Assembly: GCF_008122205.1 (NCBI RefSeq)
Contig: NZ_PHNJ01000009.1
Location: 141,610-205,609 of the forward strand
Source of the DNA: Natronococcus pandeyae
GTDB taxonomy: Archaea > Halobacteriota > Halobacteria > Halobacteriales > Natrialbaceae
DNA length: 64,000 bases
Reading direction: 5' to 3'
Part shown: piece by piece, positions 23,805 to 31,831 of the stretch
Layout: each line of letters begins with the position of its first letter
How positions within the stretch are numbered: position 1 is the stretch's first letter
The notes under the pieces: generated by a model
Told to the model about the DNA's origin: nothing
Databases searched by the model: none
What the model saw: only the letters and a program-made list of their open reading frames with translations
Program-made: the position numbers and the translations under genes

Positions 23805-24071
23805 ATGGGTGCGCAGGTTCGGCACCTCGTGGGCGTGGGCCGGTTCGTCGCCGTCGAGCTGGCGCACGAACTCCGGCGGGACTACGAACGCGGCGTCTTC
23901 TCGCAACAGACGCTCGCGGTGGTTGGACTGTCGATCGCCGCTGTCGTGATCGGCGCCGCTCGAGGCGAGTGGATCCTCGCGGCGACCGCGGCGACGACGG
24001 CCGGGCTATTCACCTACACCGCTGCTCGAGCCGACCGACGCTGGCGAGACAGTCGGAGGGCCGACCCGTGA
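23805..24071 (+). CDS. Small membrane protein
   Basis: 88 residues from ATG 23805, chosen because the TATA-like box ends about 28 bp upstream; in-frame ATG 23787 would lie before the expected transcription start. Two hydrophobic segments (LAVVGLSIAAVVIGAA, WILAATAATTAGLFTYTAA) and a basic tail. No known family. Its TGA overlaps the next gene's GTG (GTGA), so the two are probably translated together. It may be a virion or egress membrane protein, by context only. Confidence 0.5.
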   Translation: MGAQVRHLVGVGRFVAVELAHELRRDYERGVFSQQTLAVVGLSIAAVVIGAARGEWILAATAATTAGLFTYTAARADRRWRDSRRADP

Positions 24072-24400
24072 AGCTCCGGCGCCGACTCTCCCGACACTCG
24101 GCGGACGTCGTGATCGGGCTGCTGCTCGCGATCGTCGGAGCCGGCCTGTGGGAACTCCCGGCGATTCTGCTCGCGATCAAGCTCAACGTGTTCGCGATTC
24201 CGCTCGCGCTGGACGGCGTGCTCGCATTCCCATTCTGGGTCTGGTACTGTATCTCCCTCATGTGGGCGTCGCAACTGCTGTACTACTCGGGAACCAGCGT
24301 TCCGGAAATGATTTTCCGGATTCGAGAGACATCGGCCGACGTCGCGATCGGCGCGGAGACCATCCCTCTGAAAACGACCGAGAGCCATGAACCGGAGTAA
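24068..24400 (+). CDS. Small membrane protein
   Basis: 110 residues from a GTG start that overlaps the previous stop. Three hydrophobic segments: VVIGLLLAIVGAGLWELPAILLAI, VFAIPLALDGVLAFPFWVWYCISLMW and a shorter one after it. Tail: RIRETSADVAIGAETIPLKTTESHEPE. No family recognised. It overlaps the following nuclease-like gene by 14 bases. Confidence 0.5.
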   Translation: MKLRRRLSRHSADVVIGLLLAIVGAGLWELPAILLAIKLNVFAIPLALDGVLAFPFWVWYCISLMWASQLLYYSGTSVPEMIFRIRETSADVAIGAETIPLKTTESHEPE

Positions 24401-24770
24401 ACGCGCCAATCACTTCGGAACGATCTGCGAGAAGCGGATGGCAAAGAAGCGCCGGTTCGAACTCGAGCGCTCGAGCTGGCACGATGCGAAGTTCGGGAAC
24501 GGAACGCCTGTCGAGATCAAGAGCACGATGCTCGAACATAGCGATGGGCAGCCGGGCAACTTCAAGGTCTACCGGAAGTACCATGAAAAGCTTCGACGAG
24601 CGAACGGCTGGTACTGTTTCGTCGTCTACCGGCCACATGGGCGATCGGGGTGCACGGTTGTGCGAGATAAGATGGTTCGTTCTAAGAATCTACCGTTGCT
24701 TCGATGGCATGGGGGTGGTGATCACAGAGGAACCGCTCAGGCCAAAATTTCAATCAAAGCAATCTTTTGA
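24387..24770 (+). CDS. PD-(D/E)XK nuclease-like protein (Holliday-junction-resolvase type)
   Basis: 127 residues. FGTICEKRMAKKRRFELERSSWHDAKFGNGTPVEIKSTM carries a PD-(D/E)XK core: an early Glu, Asp in WHDAKF, then E-I-K (VEIKST), followed by HSDGQPGNFKVYRKYHEKLRRANGWYCFVVYRP forming the next strand-helix. This resembles small archaeal viral resolvase or restriction-type nucleases. A broken relative sits in the remnant (after 11840). A second, larger nuclease-like protein lies in the right arm (31188-31709), so the element may have two. Confidence 0.62.
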   Translation: MNRSKRANHFGTICEKRMAKKRRFELERSSWHDAKFGNGTPVEIKSTMLEHSDGQPGNFKVYRKYHEKLRRANGWYCFVVYRPHGRSGCTVVRDKMVRSKNLPLLRWHGGGDHRGTAQAKISIKAIF

Positions 24771-24793
24771 AGCGAGTGCATTCATATAGAGAA

Positions 24794-26098
24794 ATGACTG
24801 AAGACGAGATACGAGATCTTCCAAAGTATCAGGAAGCTATTAAGCAAGCGAATTCGTTGGATCAACTCATTCAAATATTTCCTCTTCTCGAATTAATGGG
24901 TGCTGATACGAGTGAGTTGAGTGCAATCTATGAAGATGAGGAATTAGAGGATATCATAGATGATATTGAAAAGACAATTGAAGTACCGGATAGGTTCGTT
25001 GATGCACTTGGTGAGAAGGGGTGGGTCATACACGAAAGACTCAATCTAGATATTGCATCAGAGGCCGCTAAAAAGGCAGAAAACGGGGATGTAGATGAAG
25101 CCGAGGAACTTTTAGTTTCATATTTTGATAGAAAGACAATAGATATAAATTTAGTCCAAATGAAATCGATTAGTGCTTTTAAGCCCCGTTATATGCTTGC
25201 CCGAAAAGCAGCAGAAGACTACGAAGAAGGAAGATTTCATGCCTGTGTACCTGTCGTACTCATGTTGATCGATGGATTAGTACAACAGGTTCACATTGAC
25301 GTATTCGGTGAAGCCCAAAACGCTTCTGCAGAAAATACTAAGTTAGAAGCCTGGAACTCAGTCGCTGGACATAGTAAAAGTCTGAATCAATTTCTAGATA
25401 TATTTGGGAAGCAAAGAATTAAAACACGTACTGGAAGAATTGAAAAACCATATCGACACGGAATTTTACATGGTACAGACCTCGGATACGACAATGAACT
25501 TGTTGCAGCCAAGTCTTGGAATGCTCTATTTGCTGTCGGAGAATGGGCCAAGAAAGCAGAGCAAAACGAACTTGCCCCCCCTTCAGAAGACAAAGAGCTG
25601 TCACCAATTGAGTCTCTTTCCCAGTCGATTGAGAAGGAAAAAAGATTGCAAGAAAGGAAACAAGCTTTTGAAGAATCGGAAGGAAGAGATATTAATGTTG
25701 GAAGAGATATTCCGCCAAACGGAAATCCTGAAGATTATCAGAGTGAGACGCCAGAAAAAGCATTTACTGAATTTTTGAGTTTTTGGCAAGATAAAAACTA
25801 CGGCAAGATGTGTGCGTATGTCAGTGGCCCAGCTGGTAAAGACATCAATCCAGGAGAAATCAGAGAACGTTTTAACGACTATGAATTGGTGACTTGGAAT
25901 CTTATAGAGGTTGATCACTCGACTGGGGCTGTTGCAGATATTGTAGTTAGATTACAACTTGATTGGAAAAATAAATCTCAAGAGAGAACTAAAGAAATTA
26001 AACTAGCATACCAAAACGACAAAGAAAAGTTGGTGCCACCAGAGTTAGAGGATGGTGATTGGATGATCCTTAACCATTTCGAGCTAAGGTCTCCATGA
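24794..26098 (+). CDS. HEPN-motif protein with C-terminal NTF2-like domain, possible defence cargo
   Basis: 434 residues from ATG 24794. A helical N-terminal half contains RYMLARKAAEDYEEGRFHACVPVVLMLIDGLVQ and then KPYRHGILHGTDLGYDN, whose R-x4-H (RHGILH) is the catalytic signature of HEPN RNase domains. After a charged linker (SIEKEKRLQERKQAFEESEGRD), residues 325-434 (TPEKAFTEFLSFWQDKNYGKMCAYV ... LVTWNLIEVDHSTGAVADIVVRL) look like an NTF2/DUF4878 fold. Strikingly AT-rich and codon-divergent, so recently acquired. HEPN proteins often act in abortive defence; activity here is inferred. Confidence 0.55.
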   Translation: MTEDEIRDLPKYQEAIKQANSLDQLIQIFPLLELMGADTSELSAIYEDEELEDIIDDIEKTIEVPDRFVDALGEKGWVIHERLNLDIASEAAKKAENGDVDEAEELLVSYFDRKTIDINLVQMKSISAFKPRYMLARKAAEDYEEGRFHACVPVVLMLIDGLVQQVHIDVFGEAQNASAENTKLEAWNSVAGHSKSLNQFLDIFGKQRIKTRTGRIEKPYRHGILHGTDLGYDNELVAAKSWNALFAVGEWAKKAEQNELAPPSEDKELSPIESLSQSIEKEKRLQERKQAFEESEGRDINVGRDIPPNGNPEDYQSETPEKAFTEFLSFWQDKNYGKMCAYVSGPAGKDINPGEIRERFNDYELVTWNLIEVDHSTGAVADIVVRLQLDWKNKSQERTKEIKLAYQNDKEKLVPPELEDGDWMILNHFELRSP

Positions 26099-26118
26099 TT
26101 TCCTGTTAGGAATGTCAT

Positions 26119-26373
26119 CTAATCAAAGTCAGTAGTGATATCAACATCAATCTCAAAAGCAACTACGCGACTGCTTAGGGTTTCGGCGATCTCCCGGCGC
26201 TGTTCGAGAGTAAGATCATCACGCTCGAGGACCTGGCGAGCAGCTCGGACGAAGTGGGGAACGTCGTCGCAGGCACTCACCACGGCCTTGGTCTTGTTAC
26301 AGTCGTAGAACTCGGCTGCTTGCTCGATCGCGTCTCGTCGGTAGGCGTAATCGCCGTCGGTTCGGATTCGCAT
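26119..26373 (-). CDS. Small haloarchaeal protein of provirus type
   Basis: 84 residues from ATG 26373: MRIRTDGDYAYRRDAIEQAAEFYDCNKTKAVVSACDDVPHFVRAARQVLERDDLTLEQRREIAETLSSRVVAFEIDVDI. The N-terminal RRDAIEQAAEFYDCNKTKAVVSAC pattern resembles a ribbon-helix-helix DNA-binding or antitoxin-type protein. A GTG start at 26385 is possible. GC is normal for the genome, unlike its AT-rich neighbours on both sides. A relic of the gene is in the remnant at 12300-12400, so it belongs to the ancestral element rather than the AT-rich cargo. Confidence 0.6.
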   Translation of the reverse strand: MRIRTDGDYAYRRDAIEQAAEFYDCNKTKAVVSACDDVPHFVRAARQVLERDDLTLEQRREIAETLSSRVVAFEIDVDITTDFD

Positions 26374-26503
26374 GCTCTCGTACACACGACCCCCGATATC
26401 CTAGTTTTTTCGACTCACTGAACGGCCCATTTCGGCCCAAAACCGGCCGAACCTCTCGGCCCATCGTAGAAGAACGGTGGCCCAGGCGACGGATCGACTC
26501 GAG

Positions 26504-26538
26504 ATATGCACACGGCGGTTCGTGTCTCGTGTGCATAT
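26504..26538. repeat. 10-bp perfect inverted repeat upstream of the small provirus gene
   Basis: ATATGCACAC (26504-26513) and GTGTGCATAT (26529-26538) separated by 15 bp, within the 242-bp gap 26374-26615. The dyad spacing of about 25 bp centre to centre suits two faces of a protein dimer or a recombination site. The remainder of the gap is GC-rich with GGCC-rich sequence and shows no gene. Confidence 0.6.
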
Positions 26539-26615
26539 TCGGGGAACCGGATTTGTCGACGTGCAACCCCTGGGCTCGACCGATGTGCCGAGATAGTTAT
26601 TATTAAGTCATCTAC

Positions 26616-28490
26616 TTAGTCTGCAGAACTCATTTCTATTGATCTCGGTGTAGTGTCCCTTCTATCTGGAGATTGGTTTAATAATTCTTCCAATATCAGT
26701 TCTTTTCGTTGTTCAAAGAACCGATCCGCGTTTTCTATTCGGTAGAGTTCAGAATTGTCTGGGATGTAATGTCTTTCGAGATATTCTTCCGTTCTAGTTG
26801 GAAGCCACTGTGGGAGAGGCTTATCTGATTTTTTACGGTTTTCGTCTTTTCTGAGCAGTTGCAGATTTGCGAGGCTATCTCGAAGACCATGTAGCTTTTC
26901 AGCTTTCTCTCTCTTAATATCTGTTTCTCGAAGCAAATTCTCTTTCTCAAGTTTAGATTTTGGGAAGATGTGGTCTAGTTCGTAGTCATAGTTCTCATTG
27001 GCGACATTAGGGAAATACAGTAAGGACAAAACTACTTGAACAGCACGGTTACTAACACCACTATCATTAAACCACCGCTCAATATTTTCCTCATCAAAAC
27101 CCATCGATTTATTATAGTCGTTTAATTTCTTTTCAATCTCAATCAGTGGAAACTCGCCGGTAGGAGAATCATTGATCACATCCCGAATACCACGAATGGT
27201 TTGAGTTGTTCCCCCTGTTGTGAGATCTCCTGTTGTTACCATCGAACAAATCCAATAGAGTAGCTTTTGTCTAGTTTCTCTTCCAGTATCTGAATTATAG
27301 GATAGGGTTGGACAATTATTATCGTAGAAGAAGTAAATTATTGGTAAGATGATCATTTTACTTCGAACGTGGCTTGTTGAAAATCCGAAGCTATTCATTA
27401 AATCAAGTGTCCTAAAGACACTAGTTTCGAATTGTGGATCTTTCCACGTGCTCTTCATTGCTTCTAGTGTATCCTTGTTGAAATTCGAGAGAGAAAAAGA
27501 TAGACTGGAAACTCCACCGTTAAGCATGAGCGATCGTAGAACGAAATTTGAATCAAATTCAACACTACCGCGCGTATTATGTTCATTCATACGATCAACA
27601 AACCCTTGTATTTCCTCCCGAGCCACAATACTGTCATCAGAATCGTCATTTCGCCAATGGGCTGTTGCAATTGAGAGAAGTATATCTGACTTTTTCAATT
27701 GGGTGCCACCCTCATTTGCCCTTATAAATATATCAAGGACCTTTTCTTGATCTTCTTCTTGCTCCTCAAAATAAGATATGATTTCCTTTTCCCTAATTGC
27801 TCTGTGAAGATGATGTATATTTTTTGTAACTGGACCGCGAGCTGTTTCAGTATTTATTTCATCAATTCTATCAATCTTATCTAAAACTTGTTCAGTTTCT
27901 TCGGTTGGATCAGATACGGCTAATATATCTCCTACCCGGTACCAATATTCAGATTGACTATTAGATGGATTTGGTTTCTTAAATTCAAAATGATATCTTC
28001 TACTCTTTTTTATTTCATTTGTGGGCGAAAGTATATTGAGATATAATTGTTTACGATCCCATGATTCAGTTCGTTTACGTATTTTATTCGGCTTCTTTTC
28101 AGTATACGTACCTTTCAATCCAATATGAAAAGATGTTAGCCGTTGTTGGCCGTCAAGAACCAAATTCACCCGCTTTGGTAATCGCTCTCCAAACTCATCA
28201 TGATATCTAACATTGTGGTAATGGACATCATTAAATTCATCAGGATATATTGGATCCTCAATATAATTTTTCACAAACTTATATTTGACTCTGTTGCTAG
28301 CGTACTCCCCACTTACTCTCCAAAAGAGAAATGAACCGATCGGATATCCTCTAAGGATTGAATCAAACAAGTTCAGTATCTGCTTTTTATCCCAAACAAA
28401 TTCTCTTTGAATTGAGGGGATCAAATAATTATAATTCATGTCATCAATTACACTATCTACCGTTGTAGACTGGTATCCCATTAGAGGCAT
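26616..28490 (-). CDS. DUF262 / HNH (DUF1524-type) protein, GmrSD-like defence candidate
   Basis: 624 residues from ATG 28490. The N-terminal DUF262 domain: IPSIQREFVWDKKQILNLFDSILRGYPIGSFLFWRV, and the signature VLDGQQRLTSFHIGL near 110-125. The C-terminal region has YELDHIFPKSKLEKENLL (near 525), an HNH-type D-H-I-F-P motif as in DUF1524. The DUF262-DUF1524 arrangement is found in GmrSD-type type IV restriction enzymes and relatives that cleave modified or phage DNA using NTP. Very AT-rich, cargo-like. Single gene, no methylase nearby. Confidence 0.75.
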   Translation of the reverse strand: MPLMGYQSTTVDSVIDDMNYNYLIPSIQREFVWDKKQILNLFDSILRGYPIGSFLFWRVSGEYASNRVKYKFVKNYIEDPIYPDEFNDVHYHNVRYHDEFGERLPKRVNLVLDGQQRLTSFHIGLKGTYTEKKPNKIRKRTESWDRKQLYLNILSPTNEIKKSRRYHFEFKKPNPSNSQSEYWYRVGDILAVSDPTEETEQVLDKIDRIDEINTETARGPVTKNIHHLHRAIREKEIISYFEEQEEDQEKVLDIFIRANEGGTQLKKSDILLSIATAHWRNDDSDDSIVAREEIQGFVDRMNEHNTRGSVEFDSNFVLRSLMLNGGVSSLSFSLSNFNKDTLEAMKSTWKDPQFETSVFRTLDLMNSFGFSTSHVRSKMIILPIIYFFYDNNCPTLSYNSDTGRETRQKLLYWICSMVTTGDLTTGGTTQTIRGIRDVINDSPTGEFPLIEIEKKLNDYNKSMGFDEENIERWFNDSGVSNRAVQVVLSLLYFPNVANENYDYELDHIFPKSKLEKENLLRETDIKREKAEKLHGLRDSLANLQLLRKDENRKKSDKPLPQWLPTRTEEYLERHYIPDNSELYRIENADRFFEQRKELILEELLNQSPDRRDTTPRSIEMSSAD

Positions 28491-28669
28491 CAAGACATTA
28501 CTGAGATATAAATGTTATAGATATACTGAAATTATTTTCTTTTTAATTTTCCTATTTCGACACAGGTTAGACTCGCTTTCAACTGTCACCTGGGAAACCC
28601 CTGTTTCAAGTGCTTCAACTGGAGATTTGCGTGCGGAGGCGGGGGCGGGGCAGTGTAATTTTTTGACTC

Positions 28670-28718
28670 TGTCCCCTTGGGGACACCCGGCAAGGGGCGT
28701 TTCGCGCGCAGCGCGAAA
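28670..28718. repeat. Pair of strong hairpins between the DUF262 gene and repA
   Basis: The 374-bp gap 28491-28864 goes abruptly from AT-rich to GC-rich. It holds TGTCCCC-TT-GGGGACA (28670-28685) and TTTCGCGC-GCA-GCGCGAAA (28700-28718), then a weaker TACAACC (28776-28782) / GGTTGTA (28799-28805). Being just downstream of repA these may terminate the long leftward operon, or form part of a replication origin. No gene seen. Confidence 0.5.
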
Positions 28719-28864
28719 TCGACCCGCAGCGTCGCGGCGCAATCGCGGTGCCGACCCCACCCTCGAAGCGAGGACTACAACCAAAATTGCACAGTCACGG
28801 TTGTAATACAAACTGGATTGCTGAAAAGAAGTGCCGAAAGAGCGTTGCCACTACCGAGATCGGT

Positions 28865-30484
28865 TTAGCGATCGGCGACGGCGCCGACGAATCCGACCTC
28901 GGTTCCGCCACCGGGCGTCTTCCAGGTCAGCTCCGCTTCCCGGAGGACGGCCGGATCGTTACCCGACTTCGACCACTTCTCGAGCGCTTCCGCGGCGACA
29001 GACCACACAGTCTCGAAGCTGCTTGCCTTCAGATTCGAGAGAATCGTGTCGATCCGCATCCGCTTCGGTTCGCCCTCCTGGTCGAACTCGATTTCGGCGC
29101 CGTTCTCCGCCAACCACTGCTGGAACGGCGACGACTCGGCAACGTGATCGGCGAGACCCATCACGTGCTGGATCCGGTCGGCGTAGTTCTCGATCGCGTA
29201 CTCTGCGTTCTCGACGAGCGCTCGGAGTTCGTCGCGGTACTTCCGCACCCGAAACGAGACGTCGCCCTGGTCGAGCTCGAGGATGTCGCCGAGATCTTCG
29301 ATCGCTCGGTAGATCGTCGCGGGGTGCTTCCCCAGCTGGTCGGCGAGATCGTCGACGGTCGAGCCGCCGTCGGTCGCGACCGACTCCGTGACGTCGCGCG
29401 CCGTCTCGCCCATATCCCGGAGCGTCGTCATCAACAGGTGATCGGTCTTCGCCTCGAGGCGCGGCGTCGGATCCTCGTACAGTTCGACGGGCTGCTCTCG
29501 AGCCACCGCGTCGAAGTGATCGTCCGGAACGTAGACGCCGTTTCCGTCGGGCGCGAGCGGGATGTCTTCCCAGTGCAGCGCGTTCAACAGCGTCTCTTCG
29601 ATCTGCTCGGTGACGTCGTGTCGATCGGCCCACGCCCACGCCTCCCCGTCGTTCATCTTCTTGTTGACCAGTACCTCCACCTTCGGGTGGTACGACGGGT
29701 GGTCTTTCGAGACCGCATCCGGATCCGCGAGCTGGTAGATCTCGAGTTTGCGGCCGTAGGTGTGACCGGGTAGAAGTTCGCCGGCCGACGCTGGGTTTAG
29801 AAAGAGCCGGTTCTGGTGGTTGATTACCTCCTCGTTGTCGATGTGCAACTCGGCCTTGACGCCCTCGAGGTCGGCGAGGTGGTGGACGACCTTCTGGAGA
29901 ACGCCGGCCGACGAGAGCTTTTCAGCCCACGATCGGCGGATTCGGACGTACCGCTCGTACGCCCACATCCGACTCGCCGAGTGCGGATCCGTCCGGAAGT
30001 ACTCCGAGTGGATCCGCTCGCCGGCTTCCTCGAAAATCGCCGCGAAGAACTCGGGGAGCAGCTCGAGGCCGCGATCGGGTTCGACGTTACTCGTGTGGAA
30101 CTCGACGTCGACGCCGTCGACCTCGCCGACCTGATTCTCCCACGGGAGATTCACCGGATCTCCGGTTTCCCAGTGGCGCATGTTCGGGAACCGCGGCGAG
30201 ACGTTGTACGACGCCTTCCGTTCACCGCGTCCACGGCCCACGATGTCCCACTCGTACAGCCGCTCGGCGTTGATCCCGTCGGACAGTCGCGGTGCGAAGC
30301 CGGACTTGCTGTAGCTCACTTTGATATGCCACGGCTCGCCGTCGATCTCGACGTCCAGCTCGAGGTATCCCTCGAACGGCGGTCCGAGCATTACTGACGA
30401 GAGCGCGTCGTACGGTCCGCGGCCCCAGTCGGCCCACTTCCAGCGGCCTTCGACCTCGTGGGGCGTCGTCTCGGCCTGAGACAC
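28865..30484 (-). CDS. RepA-type replication protein of betapleolipovirus/haloarchaeal plasmid kind
   Basis: 539 residues from a GTG start. The N-terminal half (HEVEGRWKWADWGRGPYDALSSVML ... KASYNVSPRFPNMRHWETGDPVNLPW ... SRMWAYERYVRIRRSWAEKL ... YHPKVEVLVNKKMNDGEAWAW) matches the pattern I know from the large RepA-like protein of SNJ2/HRPV-3-type viruses and related plasmids. A HTH follows at about 370-410 (STVDDLADQLGKHPATIYRAIEDLGDILEL), then a helical C-terminus. It likely initiates episomal replication. Last gene of the leftward eight-gene operon. Confidence 0.68.
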   Translation of the reverse strand: MSQAETTPHEVEGRWKWADWGRGPYDALSSVMLGPPFEGYLELDVEIDGEPWHIKVSYSKSGFAPRLSDGINAERLYEWDIVGRGRGERKASYNVSPRFPNMRHWETGDPVNLPWENQVGEVDGVDVEFHTSNVEPDRGLELLPEFFAAIFEEAGERIHSEYFRTDPHSASRMWAYERYVRIRRSWAEKLSSAGVLQKVVHHLADLEGVKAELHIDNEEVINHQNRLFLNPASAGELLPGHTYGRKLEIYQLADPDAVSKDHPSYHPKVEVLVNKKMNDGEAWAWADRHDVTEQIEETLLNALHWEDIPLAPDGNGVYVPDDHFDAVAREQPVELYEDPTPRLEAKTDHLLMTTLRDMGETARDVTESVATDGGSTVDDLADQLGKHPATIYRAIEDLGDILELDQGDVSFRVRKYRDELRALVENAEYAIENYADRIQHVMGLADHVAESSPFQQWLAENGAEIEFDQEGEPKRMRIDTILSNLKASSFETVWSVAAEALEKWSKSGNDPAVLREAELTWKTPGGGTEVGFVGAVADR

Positions 30485-30485
30485 G

Positions 30486-30731
30486 CTACTCGCCCTCCTC
30501 GCGAGCAGTACGTACTACTGATCGATCACCGTCTGTCGTGGTGGGTGGCAGAATTTGACAGGGAGTTATCTCTTTATGCAGTTCCGTAACGTGGAGAATA
30601 GTGGTCCTCAGGGACAGAGGCACGTACCCTGGACCACCACCTACCGAGCCAGAGGGGGATTCACCCGTCCCCTTTCTGCTTCCTCGCGAGCTATCCTGAT
30701 CCGTTCCGTTTGGCCACGTAGCGTCGCTCAC
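30486..30731 (-). CDS. Small hypothetical protein in the replication operon
   Basis: 81 residues from a GTG that overlaps the stop of the gene before it (GTGA), with the stop two bases before repA. Composition is Gly/Ser/Thr-rich and basic, without a recognisable fold (KGTGESPSGSVGGGPGYVPLSLRTT). The exact tiling between neighbours is the main evidence that it is translated; otherwise this stretch would be a leader for repA. Confidence 0.4.
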   Translation of the reverse strand: MSDATWPNGTDQDSSRGSRKGTGESPSGSVGGGPGYVPLSLRTTILHVTELHKEITPCQILPPTTTDGDRSVVRTAREEGE

Positions 30732-31021
30732 GCCAACTCCCCCTGGTTCTCGAGCAGTCCGGAGAGGACCGCTACCGGGTTCCACCACGTCGCACCCTCG
30801 CACGGGTAGCAGACGTGCTTGAACGACGTGAGTTCAGTCGCCTCGAGGGCTGCCGGATCGGCGGTCGGCTCCTGGTCGACCTCCTCGAGGCGCACGCGTT
30901 TGACTCGGATCCGCCCACAGCCCACGCAGATCGCGTCGACGGGGATCCCGACCTGACCGGCGGCCGGCTTCGAGAGTTCTCCCTCGAGATCGCGGTCGCC
31001 GTGGTGGACGTCGGAACTCAC
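30728..31021 (-). CDS. Small zinc-binding protein in the replication operon
   Basis: 97 residues from a GTG overlapping the previous stop. Two knuckles, CVGC (near 32-35) and CYPC (near 71-74), would bind one zinc in AICVGCGRIRVKRV ... FKHVCYPCEGATWWNPVAVLSG. No known family. Similar CxxC proteins recur three times in this operon, hinting at a nucleoprotein function. Confidence 0.55.
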   Translation of the reverse strand: MSSDVHHGDRDLEGELSKPAAGQVGIPVDAICVGCGRIRVKRVRLEEVDQEPTADPAALEATELTSFKHVCYPCEGATWWNPVAVLSGLLENQGELA

Positions 31022-31191
31022 CGCGAATCACCGCCGTCGAAACACTCGTGACGGCGACCGTCGGCGATCGTATAGAGACGCTGTCGACAGAACCGACAGT
31101 TTCGAATCCGATCGGCTCGCGCCCAGTTCCCAGCGATGTCCCGGATCTGTGCCTGACCGTCTCTCACCTCGAGGTCGGTATCGGAACTCAT
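31018..31191 (-). CDS. 57-residue protein with a CxxC knuckle
   Basis: MSSDTDLEVRDGQAQIRDIAGNW...RNCRFCRQRLYTIADGRRHECFDGG: one CRFC knuckle and a later Cys/His pair (HEC) could form a treble-clef-like site. ATG overlaps the preceding nuclease stop (ATGA), and its TGA overlaps the next GTG. No family recognised. A longer frame upstream is basic low-complexity sequence and was not used. Confidence 0.5.
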   Translation of the reverse strand: MSSDTDLEVRDGQAQIRDIAGNWARADRIRNCRFCRQRLYTIADGRRHECFDGGDSR

Positions 31192-31709
31192 AGCCGACCA
31201 CCCACGGGTGCCGCCGGATCGACGAACTCGGGATCGATCACGTGCGACCACCCGAGTTTCGCGACCTCGGATTCCGAGCGCGACCCGCCGACGTCGTACC
31301 ACCGACCGCGAAGCAGCTCGTCGAACAGGCTCGCCGGCACGATCGCGCGGGCGACCTGGGGCAACCCCGGCCGCGGAAGGTACACTGTGAGCAGGTACAT
31401 CCCGCCGGCCTCGAGCAGTTGCTCGTGGGCTGCTCGCTTCACGTAGAATCGACCACGCGTCGATCCGCTCCCGTTGGCCGTCCGGATCTGACAGCCCTTG
31501 ATCTCGACAGGGACGCCCGGTTCGACGAGGACGATCCCGAAGAACGGCAGTGACTCACTCGGATCGAGGACGGCCGACGTCCGCGCGTCGTGCCAGGTGG
31601 CCGTCCGATCACCGACGTACTCCAGGGCGTCGACGGTCTGGACGATCTCGGCCTCGAGGGCGTCCCCGCTGGCCTTCGAACTCTCGAGCGCCGATGCTCG
31701 AGAGCTCAT
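31188..31709 (-). CDS. PD-(D/E)XK nuclease-like protein
   Basis: 173 residues. The core AEIVQTVDALEYVGDRTATWHDARTSAVLDPSESLPFFGIVLVEPGVPVEIKGCQIRTANG has an N-terminal Glu, an Asp and then V-E-I-K, the E-x-K of the nuclease fold, followed by GRFYVKRAAHEQLLEAGGMYLLTVYLPR as the next strand-helix-strand. Similar to archaeal resolvase-like or Cas4/Sce-type small nucleases; exact family unclear. ATG overlaps the stop of the 41-residue gene. It may act in replication or recombination of the viral genome. Confidence 0.58.
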   Translation of the reverse strand: MSSRASALESSKASGDALEAEIVQTVDALEYVGDRTATWHDARTSAVLDPSESLPFFGIVLVEPGVPVEIKGCQIRTANGSGSTRGRFYVKRAAHEQLLEAGGMYLLTVYLPRPGLPQVARAIVPASLFDELLRGRWYDVGGSRSESEVAKLGWSHVIDPEFVDPAAPVGGRL

Positions 31710-31831
31710 CGCGAACCACCGGTCTCAAACGCGCGCCGAACCTGCTCGTCAGTCGCCTGCTCCGCAGGGTGGGCTATGGGCGTTCGACTCGCGACGTGGT
31801 ACAGCTGACTCGCCGGAACGAACTCCGTCAT
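31706..31831 (-). CDS. 41-residue operon protein
   Basis: MTEFVPASQLYHVASRTPIAHPAEQATDEQVRRAFETGGSR. Both ends overlap neighbours (ATGA at 31828-31831 and at 31706-31709). A frameshifted copy remains in the provirus remnant at 12400-12533, showing that the coding frame was once conserved between the two elements. Function unknown; possibly an adaptor or small regulator. Confidence 0.55.
   Translation of the reverse strand: MTEFVPASQLYHVASRTPIAHPAEQATDEQVRRAFETGGSR

Noticed and set aside
23644..23805. 53-codon frame overlapping the NTPase stop by ATGA
   Set aside because: The overlap looks like operon coupling, but the frame runs straight through the strongest hairpin in the region and the TATA-like box of the next unit, and the product resembles nothing.
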